Positions 1 to 8,554 of a stretch of 64,000 bases of DNA are shown here, piece by piece. Location: positions 310,001 to 374,000 of the forward strand of contig CP051242.1 in assembly GCA_017795005.1 (NCBI GenBank), given 5' to 3'. The notes under the pieces were generated by a model. That model was not told the origin of the DNA, made no database searches, and saw only the letters and a list, made by a program, of their open reading frames with translations. Position 1 is the stretch's first letter. Each line of letters starts with the position of its first letter. Made by a program: the position numbers and the translations under genes. The stretch is from Balneolaceae bacterium. Lineage in GTDB: Bacteria; Bacteroidota; Rhodothermia; Balneolales; Balneolaceae.

Positions 1-2
1 GT

Positions 3-1541
3 CAGAAACATAGCTGGATGACCGGGTTTTACTGGACCTTGGTTACCATGAGCACTCTTGGTTTTGGAGATATTACATTCACTTCTGATTTGGGGCGTTT
101 TTTCTCGATTGTCGTTCTCGGCTCTGGTGTTGTTGTTCTTTTAATCATGCTCCCATTCACTTTCATTGAGTTCTTTTATGCTCCATGGATGGAGGCTCAA
201 TCCAGAGCGCGGGCGCCGAGGGAATTACCACCTAATACTTCCGGGCATATTGTTATTACTTCCTTCGATCCAATTACAAAGGCACTTATTGAAAAGCTTA
301 CTCAGTACCATCATAAATATGTATTGTTGATACAGGACATTCCAACAGCGCTGGATTTATATGATCAGGGATACAGTGTAATGGTTGGCGATATCGATAA
401 CCCGGAAACCTATCAAAAGCTGCGTATTGAAAATGCATCAATGGTAGTAACATCCGGTACTGATATGCAGAATGCTAACGTGGCACACACTATCAGAGAA
501 TTCAACAAAGAAATCAAGATTGTTTCGACTGCCAATTCACACGATTCTATTGATATTCTGAAGTTGGCAGGATGTGATCATGTATTACATATGGGGAATT
601 TATTGGGGCGCGCCTTGTCTATTCGCACCCTTGGCCAGGACGCCAGAGTTCATACCATTGGTAGGTTAAACAATCTGATAATTGCTGAAGCGACAGCTTA
701 CGCAACTCCGTTAGTTGGTAAAACGATCCGGGAATCCCGGCTTAGAGAAGATATCGGAGTACATGTGGTTGGGATCTGGAACAGGGGAACTTTTAAAGGG
801 TCTCATCCGGATACCGTGATTGAAAATCATAGCGTATTAATGCTTGCTGGTTCTATTGATCAGTTACGTAACTATGACGAAATGTTTGGTATTTATGGGG
901 CGAGTGATGATCCGGTAGTAATTATAGGAGGGGGGCGAGTTGGAAGAGCAGCTGCCTATCACCTGAAAAAGAGAGGTATTAAATTCAAGATCGTTGACAA
1001 AAATCCGGATCGGATTATTTCAAAAAATTTCGTGTTAGGCGATGCCGCCGATCTCGAAACCTTGAAAAAAGCCGGCATCGATAATGCTCATACCGTTTTG
1101 ATTAGTACCAACCAGGACGATATTAATATTTATCTGACAATTTATTGTCGACATCTCCGTCCGAATATTCATATTGTTGCACGTTCAACTCTTGGAAGAA
1201 ACGTTAGTACGCTTCACCGCGCCGGTGCCGATTTTGTAATGTCTTACGCATCAATGGGGGCAAACGCTATTTTTAATATTTATGAGGACAATGATATCAT
1301 CATGATTGCGGAAGGGCTGAATGTATTCAGCCTTAAAACTCCAAAAAGCCTGGTTGGAAAAACTCTTCTGGAATCGGATATCCGCCATAAAACCGGGTGT
1401 AGTATTATCGCTTACACCAAAGATGGAGAACAAATAATAAATCCGGATCCTGCTAATCCAATTCCTGAAGACGGGGATATTATTCTGATTGGAGAAACAG
1501 AAGCAGAAATGAAATTCATTGAACTTTTCACTGATAAGTAA
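3..1541 (+). CDS. potassium channel / TrkA-type RCK protein, 5' truncated by window edge
   Basis: Inner-membrane K+ channel with cytoplasmic regulatory domains. The reading frame stays open to the left edge, so the true start and first membrane helix lie outside the window. The visible part opens with the pore loop and selectivity filter (TMSTLGFGD), then one membrane helix near residues 28-50. A TrkA-N/RCK domain follows, then a TrkA-C domain (about 205-285), a second Rossmann RCK domain with a glycine-rich nucleotide loop (VIIGGGRVGRAA, about 295-310), and a final TrkA-C domain. Two RCK units on one pore chain are typical of Kch/MthK-like channels gated by ions or nucleotides. It reads as a single gene, with an unrelated small operon downstream. 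Confidence 0.9.
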   Translation, partial: QKHSWMTGFYWTLVTMSTLGFGDITFTSDLGRFFSIVVLGSGVVVLLIMLPFTFIEFFYAPWMEAQSRARAPRELPPNTSGHIVITSFDPITKALIEKLTQYHHKYVLLIQDIPTALDLYDQGYSVMVGDIDNPETYQKLRIENASMVVTSGTDMQNANVAHTIREFNKEIKIVSTANSHDSIDILKLAGCDHVLHMGNLLGRALSIRTLGQDARVHTIGRLNNLIIAEATAYATPLVGKTIRESRLREDIGVHVVGIWNRGTFKGSHPDTVIENHSVLMLAGSIDQLRNYDEMFGIYGASDDPVVIIGGGRVGRAAAYHLKKRGIKFKIVDKNPDRIISKNFVLGDAADLETLKKAGIDNAHTVLISTNQDDINIYLTIYCRHLRPNIHIVARSTLGRNVSTLHRAGADFVMSYASMGANAIFNIYEDNDIIMIAEGLNVFSLKTPKSLVGKTLLESDIRHKTGCSIIAYTKDGEQIINPDPANPIPEDGDIILIGETEAEMKFIELFTDK

Positions 1542-1619
1542 AAAATTTTAGATATAGTGTAACATATTTTTTACATCACGTAAAGAATTTCCGACATTTA
1601 ATTTAAAACGGAGTTCATT

Positions 1620-2063
1620 ATGTCAAAACAGGAAATTCTTTCGTGGACCTCACTAGCGTCCTCAACATCAGTATTGGTTTTTTATCTTTTAATTAATTTT
1701 GGGTGGCCGGACCTAATACCAGATTATTCTGCACGGGCATTTAAAATCTTTTTCAATGTTTTTTGGATAGCTGTTGTTGTTGAAATCATAGTAGGAATTA
1801 CCGAAGGGAAAAAGAAGGTTCAGAAAGATGAGCGGGACTTTATAATTGAGGCTAAGGGTCTTAAAGTAGGTTATAATGTACTTGTAGTTGCATTAGTAAT
1901 AGCCCTTATACAGGTTTTTGTATCCAATTTTACACAAAGCTATGCACCGAACCTTCCTTTTGCTATCGAAATCTCATCTATTTTTCATTTTCTTTTTATT
2001 GCTTTGTTTTCTGCCAGTGCAGCTAAAAGAGTAACCATGATTTATAACTACAGAAAGGATTGA
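1620..2063 (+). CDS. four-helix membrane protein paired with XRE regulator
   Basis: A 147-residue integral membrane protein with about four hydrophobic segments (near residues 11-28, 44-62, 80-103 and 115-133) and a charged loop between the second and third (EGKKKVQKDERD). No enzymatic motif is visible. It is followed within 2 bases by a small helix-turn-helix gene, an arrangement common for small membrane protein/XRE pairs in which the regulator probably controls the pair. I do not recognise a specific function. Confidence 0.8.
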   Translation: MSKQEILSWTSLASSTSVLVFYLLINFGWPDLIPDYSARAFKIFFNVFWIAVVVEIIVGITEGKKKVQKDERDFIIEAKGLKVGYNVLVVALVIALIQVFVSNFTQSYAPNLPFAIEISSIFHFLFIALFSASAAKRVTMIYNYRKD

Positions 2064-2065
2064 GT

Positions 2066-2272
2066 ATGGCAGAGGGAATTATTACCAATAATATCCGGAA
2101 ACTACGGTTTAATAATCATGAGATGACTCAGCAGGAATTAGCAGATGCTGTTGGTGTAACCAGGCAAACAATCAATGCTATTGAAGCGGCAAAGTATTCT
2201 CCTTCTCTGGAGTTGGCATTTAAAATTGCTGCTGTTTTTGAACTGCCACTGGAAGAGGTTTTCCGTTATTAA
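2066..2272 (+). CDS. small XRE-family helix-turn-helix regulator
   Basis: A 68-residue DNA-binding protein consisting of little more than one HTH_3 domain: N-terminal helix, then the helix-turn-helix TQQELADAVGVTRQTINAIE. I choose the ATG at 2066 because an AGAAAGGA ribosome site ends 6-7 bases before it; a TTG at 2060 would overlap the previous stop codon. It resembles the short YozG/XRE regulators often co-transcribed with a small membrane protein, as here. Probably a cytoplasmic autoregulator of this two-gene operon (inference). Confidence 0.9.
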   Translation: MAEGIITNNIRKLRFNNHEMTQQELADAVGVTRQTINAIEAAKYSPSLELAFKIAAVFELPLEEVFRY

Positions 2273-2274
2273 AC

Positions 2275-3375
2275 TTAGAACGATTTTGTAACTAATCGCT
2301 TTGGCTGCAGGGTTGAATCCTGAACTACCTCGAAATCTATAATTCCGAGAACCAGACCCTCTTCAGTAATCACATCTACTTTCCAAAGCCCTTCCATGAC
2401 ATTACTTTTAACAGTATAACCACGAAAACCTTCGTCACGGCCGCCGGTTATTTCGAATTTAATATCGTCGATAATTTCCCATTTATTGGTATGTGGACTA
2501 AACCATTTCCATCGATGGGCAACTTCTTTATTCAGGTTTGACGGAGCAAAAATCGAGGTGAAAACATACATATTTTCTCCCGGAGTATGAATGTATTTCT
2601 TACGGTTCTGTCTCCAGAATTCATACCATTCCGTACGCTCATAACTTATCCGGTACGTATTTTCTTCTTTCTCAATATTGTGAGCTACAACCCCGGTATC
2701 CAAAGCTAACGGAACCGGAGGGATTAGATTGAAATAATAGAAGCTGTTAATCAGTATATAAATTCCGAAAATCATTCCCAGCATTTTACCTTCATGAACC
2801 TCTTTCCTGGTGGATGGACTCGAATTGTAAATATAAACTACGAGTGCCATGGTAGATGCCAGACTTATCAGTCCGGAAGTAATGAAAATAGCCGTGTTCA
2901 TATGCTTCACCAGTACGGGAATAAAAAAGGTGAAGAAAGTAAAGTTCACAAAGAAATAGGCGCTGAACTGGAGATATTTATTTGAAATTCTCTTCTTCAA
3001 TAACTCATTAGCAAATAGAAGCACTACTAGAATAATGAAGAATATAACCGTTTTAGAAAAGGATACACTTCTTGAAAAATAAATCACATATGCACTGCAC
3101 AATCCGCCTAAAAAGAACTGTATTGCTAAGGGTAAATATTCTTCAAATCGTTCTATAACAGTTTCTTTCCATTTACCATCGTCCATTAAATTGTACAGAT
3201 AAAGAGAAACACTTAAAGACGCTAAATAGGTACACAATATAAACCGATCATAAAGACGGTCTATTCTGCCAAGTGTGAGAGAATCCCATATGAATCCACA
3301 CATAAAAAAAGCGATTGGAGCATACTTTTGATGCTTTCTTATAAACGCTCTGAACCTGCTTATTTTTCTAATCAT
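2275..3375 (-). CDS. multi-pass membrane protein with C-terminal DUF2914 domain
   Basis: 366 residues. The first ~220 hold about seven to eight hydrophobic helices. The rest is soluble and looks like a DUF2914 domain: AHRWKWFSP, then a G-R-G stretch ending in GLWKVDVITEEGLVLGIIDF, the usual W-rich beta pattern of this family. DUF2914 proteins are envelope proteins of unknown function; the soluble part is probably periplasmic. It is convergent with the XRE gene (2 bases between stop codons) and divergent from the SRPBCC gene, so it is probably monocistronic. Confidence 0.75.
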   Translation of the reverse strand: MIRKISRFRAFIRKHQKYAPIAFFMCGFIWDSLTLGRIDRLYDRFILCTYLASLSVSLYLYNLMDDGKWKETVIERFEEYLPLAIQFFLGGLCSAYVIYFSRSVSFSKTVIFFIILVVLLFANELLKKRISNKYLQFSAYFFVNFTFFTFFIPVLVKHMNTAIFITSGLISLASTMALVVYIYNSSPSTRKEVHEGKMLGMIFGIYILINSFYYFNLIPPVPLALDTGVVAHNIEKEENTYRISYERTEWYEFWRQNRKKYIHTPGENMYVFTSIFAPSNLNKEVAHRWKWFSPHTNKWEIIDDIKFEITGGRDEGFRGYTVKSNVMEGLWKVDVITEEGLVLGIIDFEVVQDSTLQPKRLVTKSF

Positions 3376-3504
3376 AAGTTCTGTACTTGAGAGAAGATAT
3401 TCTTCTTTTTATTTCTAGTCTGTCAATAATTAAGAAATATTCCCGACTTTCATTTTAATTCAGGATTTTTTTCATTGTTAAACCCATAAATCAAAAAAGT
3501 TATA

Positions 3505-4428
3505 ATGCCTGCTTTTAATGTAAACCGAAAAACAACTATAAAATCCTCTCCGAATAAAATCTTTTCCGTTTTAAATGATCTGAGTACCTGGAAAAACTGG
3601 TCGCCATGGTTAATCATGGAACCTGAAGCATCGGTAAATGTTGCAAATGATAATAAATCCTATGACTGGGATGGAAGCAGAGTAGGATCCGGAAACATGA
3701 AAGTGACGGGAGAAGATGAAAATAAGAGTGTGGACTACGATCTCAACTTTCTAAAGCCCTGGAAATCGGAAGCAAAGGTTCGGTTTGAATTAAAAGAACA
3801 AGGAGAAGAAACAGAAGTTACCTGGGTCATGGACAGTTCTCTTCCATGGTATATGTTCTGGATGATCGGCATGATGGATGCATGGGTAGGAATGGATTAT
3901 GAGCGAGGACTCGGAATGCTGAAGGAGTATGTTGAAACCGGCACTATACTATCAAAGCTGGAATGGAAAGGAGAATCTGAATTTCCCGGAGTTAAATATG
4001 TAGGAGTTAAAACAACATGTGGTTTTGATGAGGTCGGGGAAGTGATGATGACTGACTTCGGCAAACTTGAATTTGTTGGACAGAAGTATGAAGACATTGC
4101 TACAGGTGTAGGTTATACTCAATATCATGACTGGAACATGAAAAAAAAACAAACTACTTACACAGCTTGCATAGGATTAACTGAAATTCCCGATGATATT
4201 CCGGAAGGGTATATTACCGGCGAAATTCCTGCTACTAATATTTACACACTTAGGCATATTGGAAAATACGATCATTTGGGAAATGCCTGGTCTACTTTGA
4301 TGAATATGAGTCGAAGTAAGGAATTTAAACAAAACAAAAAAATTGACCCGTTTGAATGGTATGTAAGTGATCCCCGGGAAACAGCTGAAAAAGATATCAT
4401 TACCGATATTTGTTTTCCCGTTAAATAA
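3505..4428 (+). CDS. SRPBCC (polyketide-cyclase-like) protein fused to a GyrI-like domain
   Basis: 307 residues in two parts. Residues 1-145 follow the polyketide cyclase/START-like pattern (KIFSVLNDLSTWKNWSPW near the start, then a long C-terminal helix after SLPWYMFW). Residues 155-305 look like a GyrI/AraC effector-binding fold, ending with a conserved-type GKYDHLGNAWSTL stretch and a final FEWYVSDPRE motif. Such fusions are thought to bind hydrophobic or cationic small molecules; the ligand is unknown. It is followed after 13 bases by the DUF2200 gene and probably forms a small operon with the next two genes. Confidence 0.85.
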   Translation: MPAFNVNRKTTIKSSPNKIFSVLNDLSTWKNWSPWLIMEPEASVNVANDNKSYDWDGSRVGSGNMKVTGEDENKSVDYDLNFLKPWKSEAKVRFELKEQGEETEVTWVMDSSLPWYMFWMIGMMDAWVGMDYERGLGMLKEYVETGTILSKLEWKGESEFPGVKYVGVKTTCGFDEVGEVMMTDFGKLEFVGQKYEDIATGVGYTQYHDWNMKKKQTTYTACIGLTEIPDDIPEGYITGEIPATNIYTLRHIGKYDHLGNAWSTLMNMSRSKEFKQNKKIDPFEWYVSDPRETAEKDIITDICFPVK

Positions 4429-4441
4429 ATCTCTCTGAATT

Positions 4442-4810
4442 ATGTCTATTACTACTCCGGAACACGATGCCCGAATTGCCAGCATGACCTTTTCCTCAGT
4501 CTATCCCCATTACGTTACCAAGATTGAAAAGAAAGGTCGAACAAAAGAAGAGCTAATGGAAGTTATCGAATGGCTTACCGGCTTTGATGAATCAAAACTT
4601 GAAGAGTTAATTGAAGCTAAAGTAACCTTCGAAGAATTCTTTGATCAGGCTGATCTGAATCCAAATGCTGAATTAATAAAAGGGGTGATTTGTGGATACC
4701 GGGTTGAAGACATTACAACACCACTAACTCAGCAAGTCCGGTATTTGGATAAGGTGATTGATGAATTAGCAAAAGGAAAAAAGATGGAAAAGATCATGCG
4801 TTCATCTTAA
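4442..4810 (+). CDS. DUF2200 family protein
   Basis: A 122-residue cytoplasmic protein carrying the DUF2200 signature: [24 protein letters not shown] near the N-terminus, an [10 protein letters not shown] helix and [10 protein letters not shown] in the middle. The length fits the family. Function is unknown; members are usually encoded as stand-alone genes among small-molecule enzymes. It sits 13 bases after the SRPBCC gene and 4 bases before the nucleotidyltransferase, so these three are likely co-transcribed. Confidence 0.9.
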   Translation: MSITTPEHDARIASMTFSSVYPHYVTKIEKKGRTKEELMEVIEWLTGFDESKLEELIEAKVTFEEFFDQADLNPNAELIKGVICGYRVEDITTPLTQQVRYLDKVIDELAKGKKMEKIMRSS

Positions 4811-4814
4811 TTAC

Positions 4815-5621
4815 ATGCTTAACCCTCATATTCGGATTAAAGCTCATCATCAGCGAGCGATAGATAATCTTACCAATGAGTACAAACATGACCCGGATTA
4901 TCTTGGTTTAATAATTGGTGGATCTGTAGCAAAAGGTTTGGCCCGGGATGATTCAGATATCGACTTCATGATTATTGCTTCTGAAAAGGAGTACAACCGA
5001 AGGAGCAAGGAGGATAATTTTTTTATAAACCGCACTGATTTATGTGACTATGAAAGAGGCTTTGTCGATGGGAAAGTGATAAACCTCGAATATTTACATC
5101 AGGTAGCAAAAAGAGGTAATGAACCTACCAGGGCTGCTTTTGATGGAGCTTTTATTACTTTTTCATCAATAGATGGATTAGATGAGATAATAGATCAAAT
5201 TCTGACTTATCCTGAAAACGGCCAGGAAGACCGAATGAAGAAATTTTATTCGATGTCATTTATTCAAAATTGGTTAATGGGGGAGGCAACCCGGCACCAA
5301 AACTTGTACACCCAAACACGTGCAGCTTCTCAGTTGGTTTTATTTTCGGGCCGACTAATTCTGGTACATAATTCTGTCTTTTTTCCTTATCACAAATGGT
5401 TTATCCAATATTTAAATCGGTGTAAAGAAAAACAAACTGGGTTTATCGATGACATAAACTCCTTGCTTAAAGAACCTAATTCCTCTAATGCTACTCGTTT
5501 ATTTGAAAGCCTTCGTGAATTTAAAGATTGGGGAGTAACAGACCTGGAAGCATTCGAATGGTTCTTAAAAGAAGTCGAATTAAGCTGGATGAATGATTCT
5601 ACACCATTAGAAGATTTATGA
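4815..5621 (+). CDS. nucleotidyltransferase-fold protein
   Basis: 268 residues. The N-terminus has the pol-beta-type nucleotidyltransferase core: GGSVAKG followed by SDIDFMII, the two aspartates being the expected metal ligands, with a further candidate acidic strand near residues 85-90 (KVINLEY). The remainder is helical. Substrate is not evident; relatives include aminoglycoside nucleotidyltransferases and MNT-type proteins, but no HEPN partner gene is adjacent. Last gene of the 3505-5621 group. Confidence 0.8.
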   Translation: MLNPHIRIKAHHQRAIDNLTNEYKHDPDYLGLIIGGSVAKGLARDDSDIDFMIIASEKEYNRRSKEDNFFINRTDLCDYERGFVDGKVINLEYLHQVAKRGNEPTRAAFDGAFITFSSIDGLDEIIDQILTYPENGQEDRMKKFYSMSFIQNWLMGEATRHQNLYTQTRAASQLVLFSGRLILVHNSVFFPYHKWFIQYLNRCKEKQTGFIDDINSLLKEPNSSNATRLFESLREFKDWGVTDLEAFEWFLKEVELSWMNDSTPLEDL

Positions 5622-5643
5622 AATTTTTAAGCAACAGTTTAAC

Positions 5644-6069
5644 TCACAAACTAAAGACAATACTTACGTAGTGTCGGGCGCTGACTGGTTCGGCGTTTTC
5701 ATTTTTGGCCGGGGTATAGGTTGAATTTCTGATGATGCCCAGAGCTGTTTCGTCACAACCGCCTCCAATTCCTCTCGTAATTCTGCTTTCCAACAACTCT
5801 CCCTCTTCATTGATATCCAGATACGCGATTACTGTACCTTCAATTCCGGCCCTTTGTGCCATCTCAGGATACCTCGCAAATTCTGCATTTGGTTTTCCCT
5901 CAAAATTTCCGGGAAACATGGCTTCTTCTGTATATAAATACCCTATTGTAATACTACTTCCATCTGCTGTTCTTACTTCTGTTCCGTTTGCAGAGGTAAT
6001 ATTTCCAGTGGTACTACAGTTGATAACTAAAAGAGTTAATAAGAGGGTTGCTAGAAATAGATTTTTCAT
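5644..6069 (-). CDS. TonB C-terminal domain lipoprotein
   Basis: About 141 residues. I start at the ATG at 6069, giving a lipoprotein-type signal (MKNLFLATLLLTLLVINC) with the candidate lipidated Cys near residue 18. The C-terminal half has the TonB-C pattern: YPEMAQRAGIEGTVIAYLDINEEGELLESRITRGIGGGCDETA (shown here by its parts GIEGTV, DINEEG and GGGCDETA), and then a Y-x-P stretch. Single-domain TonB-like proteins of this kind occur widely in Bacteroidota and need not energise receptors. It lies just downstream of the T9SS gene on the same strand (26 bases). Confidence 0.8.
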   Translation of the reverse strand: MKNLFLATLLLTLLVINCSTTGNITSANGTEVRTADGSSITIGYLYTEEAMFPGNFEGKPNAEFARYPEMAQRAGIEGTVIAYLDINEEGELLESRITRGIGGGCDETALGIIRNSTYTPAKNENAEPVSARHYVSIVFSL

Positions 6070-6095
6070 ATTAATGGATTTTAATTGCACTAATT

Positions 6096-7364
6096 TTACT
6101 TAACCAAAGTCATTTTTTTTCTTTCGGTAAAGTCACCCACTTTCAATTCATAAAAATAAATACCACTTGATAAGTTTCTGGCATTAAAATTAATAGTATG
6201 ATCTCCTGATAATTTGTCCCCTTTAAATACTACCTCTACCTTTCTTCCTAATAAGTCATAAATAGAAATTTCAATATCCTGTGGTTTTGATAAAGAAAAC
6301 GAAATATTCGTGCTTGGGTTGAAAGGGTTAGGATAGTTTTGATTTAAACGGATGCCAATCGGTTTTGTATCCCATTCATTATTTGTGGGAATAGAGATAT
6401 CCTCTTTTTTGAAAATAAATCTGGTGCTCGTTATAAATGCTTCTTTTCGGGATGTAATTACGAGATCATGGAGTGTTTGATCTGTATTTAAATGCTCAAC
6501 TTCATAGCTATCAAAGCCGTCAAAAGACTGAATAAGAGAACCATCAGAACCGATAACGAATACCGTATCCTGATTAATACCGTTTATTTTGTTATATGCA
6601 TATTCCCCTGGTAGATTAATTTCGCTCCAGCTCAATCCGTAATCACTTGATTTTTGGATCTTACTACCCGGCCCTCTTGGTGAATACAATAAATAGATAG
6701 TTTCATTGTTTATATAGAATGATTTAAAACCACTATGCTCTTCAGGAATAATAACAGATCTGCCTGACTCCCCACAATTTCTGCTATAATGCTCTGTAAG
6801 GCTTTCAGAATATGAAATAAGAAAGCATTGATTCAGGTCTGATATAAAATCCAGGTTACTTAAAAGGCTATCCATTAATTCCTCAGCTAATGAAGATGTA
6901 TAAAGCGAAGAATCAATGCGGTTTGTCCAGGTTTCACCGCCATCTACTGATTTTGCTAATCCCCCTCCCAGTAAAAAAAGTGTATCCTTATTTTGAGGAA
7001 TTATATATCTGGGATTGAACGGTTGTGGGTAATCTGTGAAACTTTTTAATTTCCAGGTTTCTCCACCATCATCCGTTAACAATAAATTATTTGCCAGTGT
7101 AAGGAAATACCCTTTTGACTTATTTATGAACCTGATTTCACTATTGGTAAAAAATCCATCAAGATCAATAAAAACTACCTCTGTGGTTTCAAAAGCGTCT
7201 TCCGTTTTCAGAAAACTATTTGTTCTCCCATTTATAAAAAAAACACTGTCGTTCTGCATATGTAACTCACCGAAACTAGTGCTGAACGTCTGATACTTTT
7301 CCACCCATTGTGCCTGTACTTGTACACTAATAATTGTGCATAGAAAAACTAAAACTACTCTCAT
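6096..7364 (-). CDS. secreted beta-propeller protein with type IX secretion sorting domain
   Basis: 422 residues with an N-terminal signal peptide (MRVVLVFLCTIISVQVQAQ). The middle holds several photosystem-stability/BNR-like blades marked by DDGGETWKLKS, SVDGGETWTNR and SSDYGLSWSEI. Residues about 340-422 form a type A T9SS sorting domain: NQNYPNPFNPST, then SIYDLLGRKVEVV, and a final SSGIYFYELKVG stretch. The protein should cross the outer membrane by T9SS, but the secretion machinery is not in this window. What the propeller binds is unknown. Confidence 0.9.
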   Translation of the reverse strand: MRVVLVFLCTIISVQVQAQWVEKYQTFSTSFGELHMQNDSVFFINGRTNSFLKTEDAFETTEVVFIDLDGFFTNSEIRFINKSKGYFLTLANNLLLTDDGGETWKLKSFTDYPQPFNPRYIIPQNKDTLFLLGGGLAKSVDGGETWTNRIDSSLYTSSLAEELMDSLLSNLDFISDLNQCFLISYSESLTEHYSRNCGESGRSVIIPEEHSGFKSFYINNETIYLLYSPRGPGSKIQKSSDYGLSWSEINLPGEYAYNKINGINQDTVFVIGSDGSLIQSFDGFDSYEVEHLNTDQTLHDLVITSRKEAFITSTRFIFKKEDISIPTNNEWDTKPIGIRLNQNYPNPFNPSTNISFSLSKPQDIEISIYDLLGRKVEVVFKGDKLSGDHTINFNARNLSSGIYFYELKVGDFTERKKMTLVK

Positions 7365-7507
7365 TTTCTCTAATTTTATTCCTCTTGTTTTTTATTAACC
7401 GATTATATCAAAAATTAATACGAAAGAGTATAATATGTTTTCAGAACGATTGATTGCACTTAAATCTATAAATATTAAATAGAGTTACAAACGTTAAGGA
7501 ATAGATT

Positions 7508-7651
7508 ATGACAAATCGAATTGAAACCGAAATTGATAATTAAGATGGTCCGGTAACCTTTGAACACGACGAAATATTTAGCGGATTACTAGTTGGTTTC
7601 ATGCCTAAACTACTGCAGGATACCAAAACAGGTTTTGAAAAAAGAATGTGA
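7508..7651 (+). pseudogene. possible remnant of a SRPBCC-family gene in the 7365-7693 gap
   Basis: The 300-base gap between 7365 and 7693 contains one short frame with a single internal TAA (7541-7543). Its translation around the stop (NRIETEID, then GPVTFEHDEIFSGLLVGFMPKLLQ) resembles the tail of small polyketide-cyclase/SRPBCC proteins, ending in GFEKRM before a second stop. No upstream half is present. I read it as a decayed gene fragment; the match is by eye only. The rest of the gap shows nothing. Confidence 0.35.
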
Positions 7652-7693
7652 GAAAGGAAAATAGCTATAATCTAATACTGGTTAAGAGTTAAA

Positions 7694-8083
7694 TTATATT
7701 AGCTCAATTTTTTTATGATATACTTCTCCCTTTCCATACACTTCTCTAATTATAAATCCGCTTTTCTCCAAAAGAGCTCTTAGTTTAATATTAGGTTTAG
7801 CACAATTTATAGCATGTACTATATATTCCATTTGTTTCAGTTTTTTTAGTCTGGAAATATGTTTTGCTATTTTGTTTATAGCTGGAAGAACTCCTTCTCC
7901 TCCGCCATCTATTTGAGCTAATTCAATTATAAGAGATAAATCATCCTTAATCGTAAACTGACCTAGTACTTCCCCAGATCCAATATTTATTACAATAGGT
8001 TTATCAATAAGAACTAACTGATCAAACTCAGATTCTGACCATTTTAATATTTCTTCTATTGATTCCCCTTCAATTTTGATCAT
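7694..8083 (-). CDS. hypothetical protein, second gene of an orphan pair
   Basis: 129 residues, not recognised. It has a glycine-rich centre (IDGGGEGVLP) and a C-terminal stretch (KLRALLEKSGFIIREVYGKGEVYHKKI) loosely like the final strands of acetyltransferase-type folds, too weak for assignment. Its start codon directly abuts the stop codon of the upstream gene (8084), so the two are translationally linked. Both genes are more AT-rich than purM beside them, which suggests acquisition by transfer. Confidence 0.7.
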   Translation of the reverse strand: MIKIEGESIEEILKWSESEFDQLVLIDKPIVINIGSGEVLGQFTIKDDLSLIIELAQIDGGGEGVLPAINKIAKHISRLKKLKQMEYIVHAINCAKPNIKLRALLEKSGFIIREVYGKGEVYHKKIELI

Positions 8084-8542
8084 TTATTCACCTACTCTTA
8101 TTGAGTTAAGTATTTCATCTAAGTTTTTGGATACCAACCTTGAAAGTTTATTAGTTCTTTCTTCAAAAATATTCTCTAAAACCCTCTTTCTTTTCTTTCT
8201 GATCTTAGGTGAACAGCTTTTGATTTTCAAAACTTTTTCAAATCTCTGTCTATCATTATTTGTCAAACCAAAATTCTTCATAAGAATTTCTTCAATAGAT
8301 ATTCTTTCTTCCTTAAAGAATGCAGGTATTTTACGTATAGGAATTTCTAAATGAATTTCAGGAAGAGTATAAAATGAAGAAAATCCATATATCAAAAACA
8401 CGGAGATTACTATTTTGATTTCTTCTCTTTTCCATAAAAAGTAAAACTCTTCGTTCTTCCAACTTTCATAATTTGGTCCTTCAAAATTATACTTCTCATT
8501 AAGAAATGAGAATTCATTTTCTATCTTTTCAGTAAAATTCAA
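8084..8542 (-). CDS. hypothetical protein, first gene of an orphan pair
   Basis: 152 residues, not recognised. The N-terminus (ENEFSFLNEKYNFEG then aromatic-rich strands to about residue 60) resembles the opening of stand-alone immunity-type proteins in general style; the C-terminal half is a lysine/arginine-rich helix (KIRKKRKRVLENIFEERTNK). No signal peptide or membrane helix. Strong AT bias. It is 12 bases downstream of purM on the same strand and abuts the next gene without a gap. Confidence 0.65.
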   Translation of the reverse strand: MNFTEKIENEFSFLNEKYNFEGPNYESWKNEEFYFLWKREEIKIVISVFLIYGFSSFYTLPEIHLEIPIRKIPAFFKEERISIEEILMKNFGLTNNDRQRFEKVLKIKSCSPKIRKKRKRVLENIFEERTNKLSRLVSKNLDEILNSIRVGE

Positions 8543-8554
8543 AATCCATAATCT

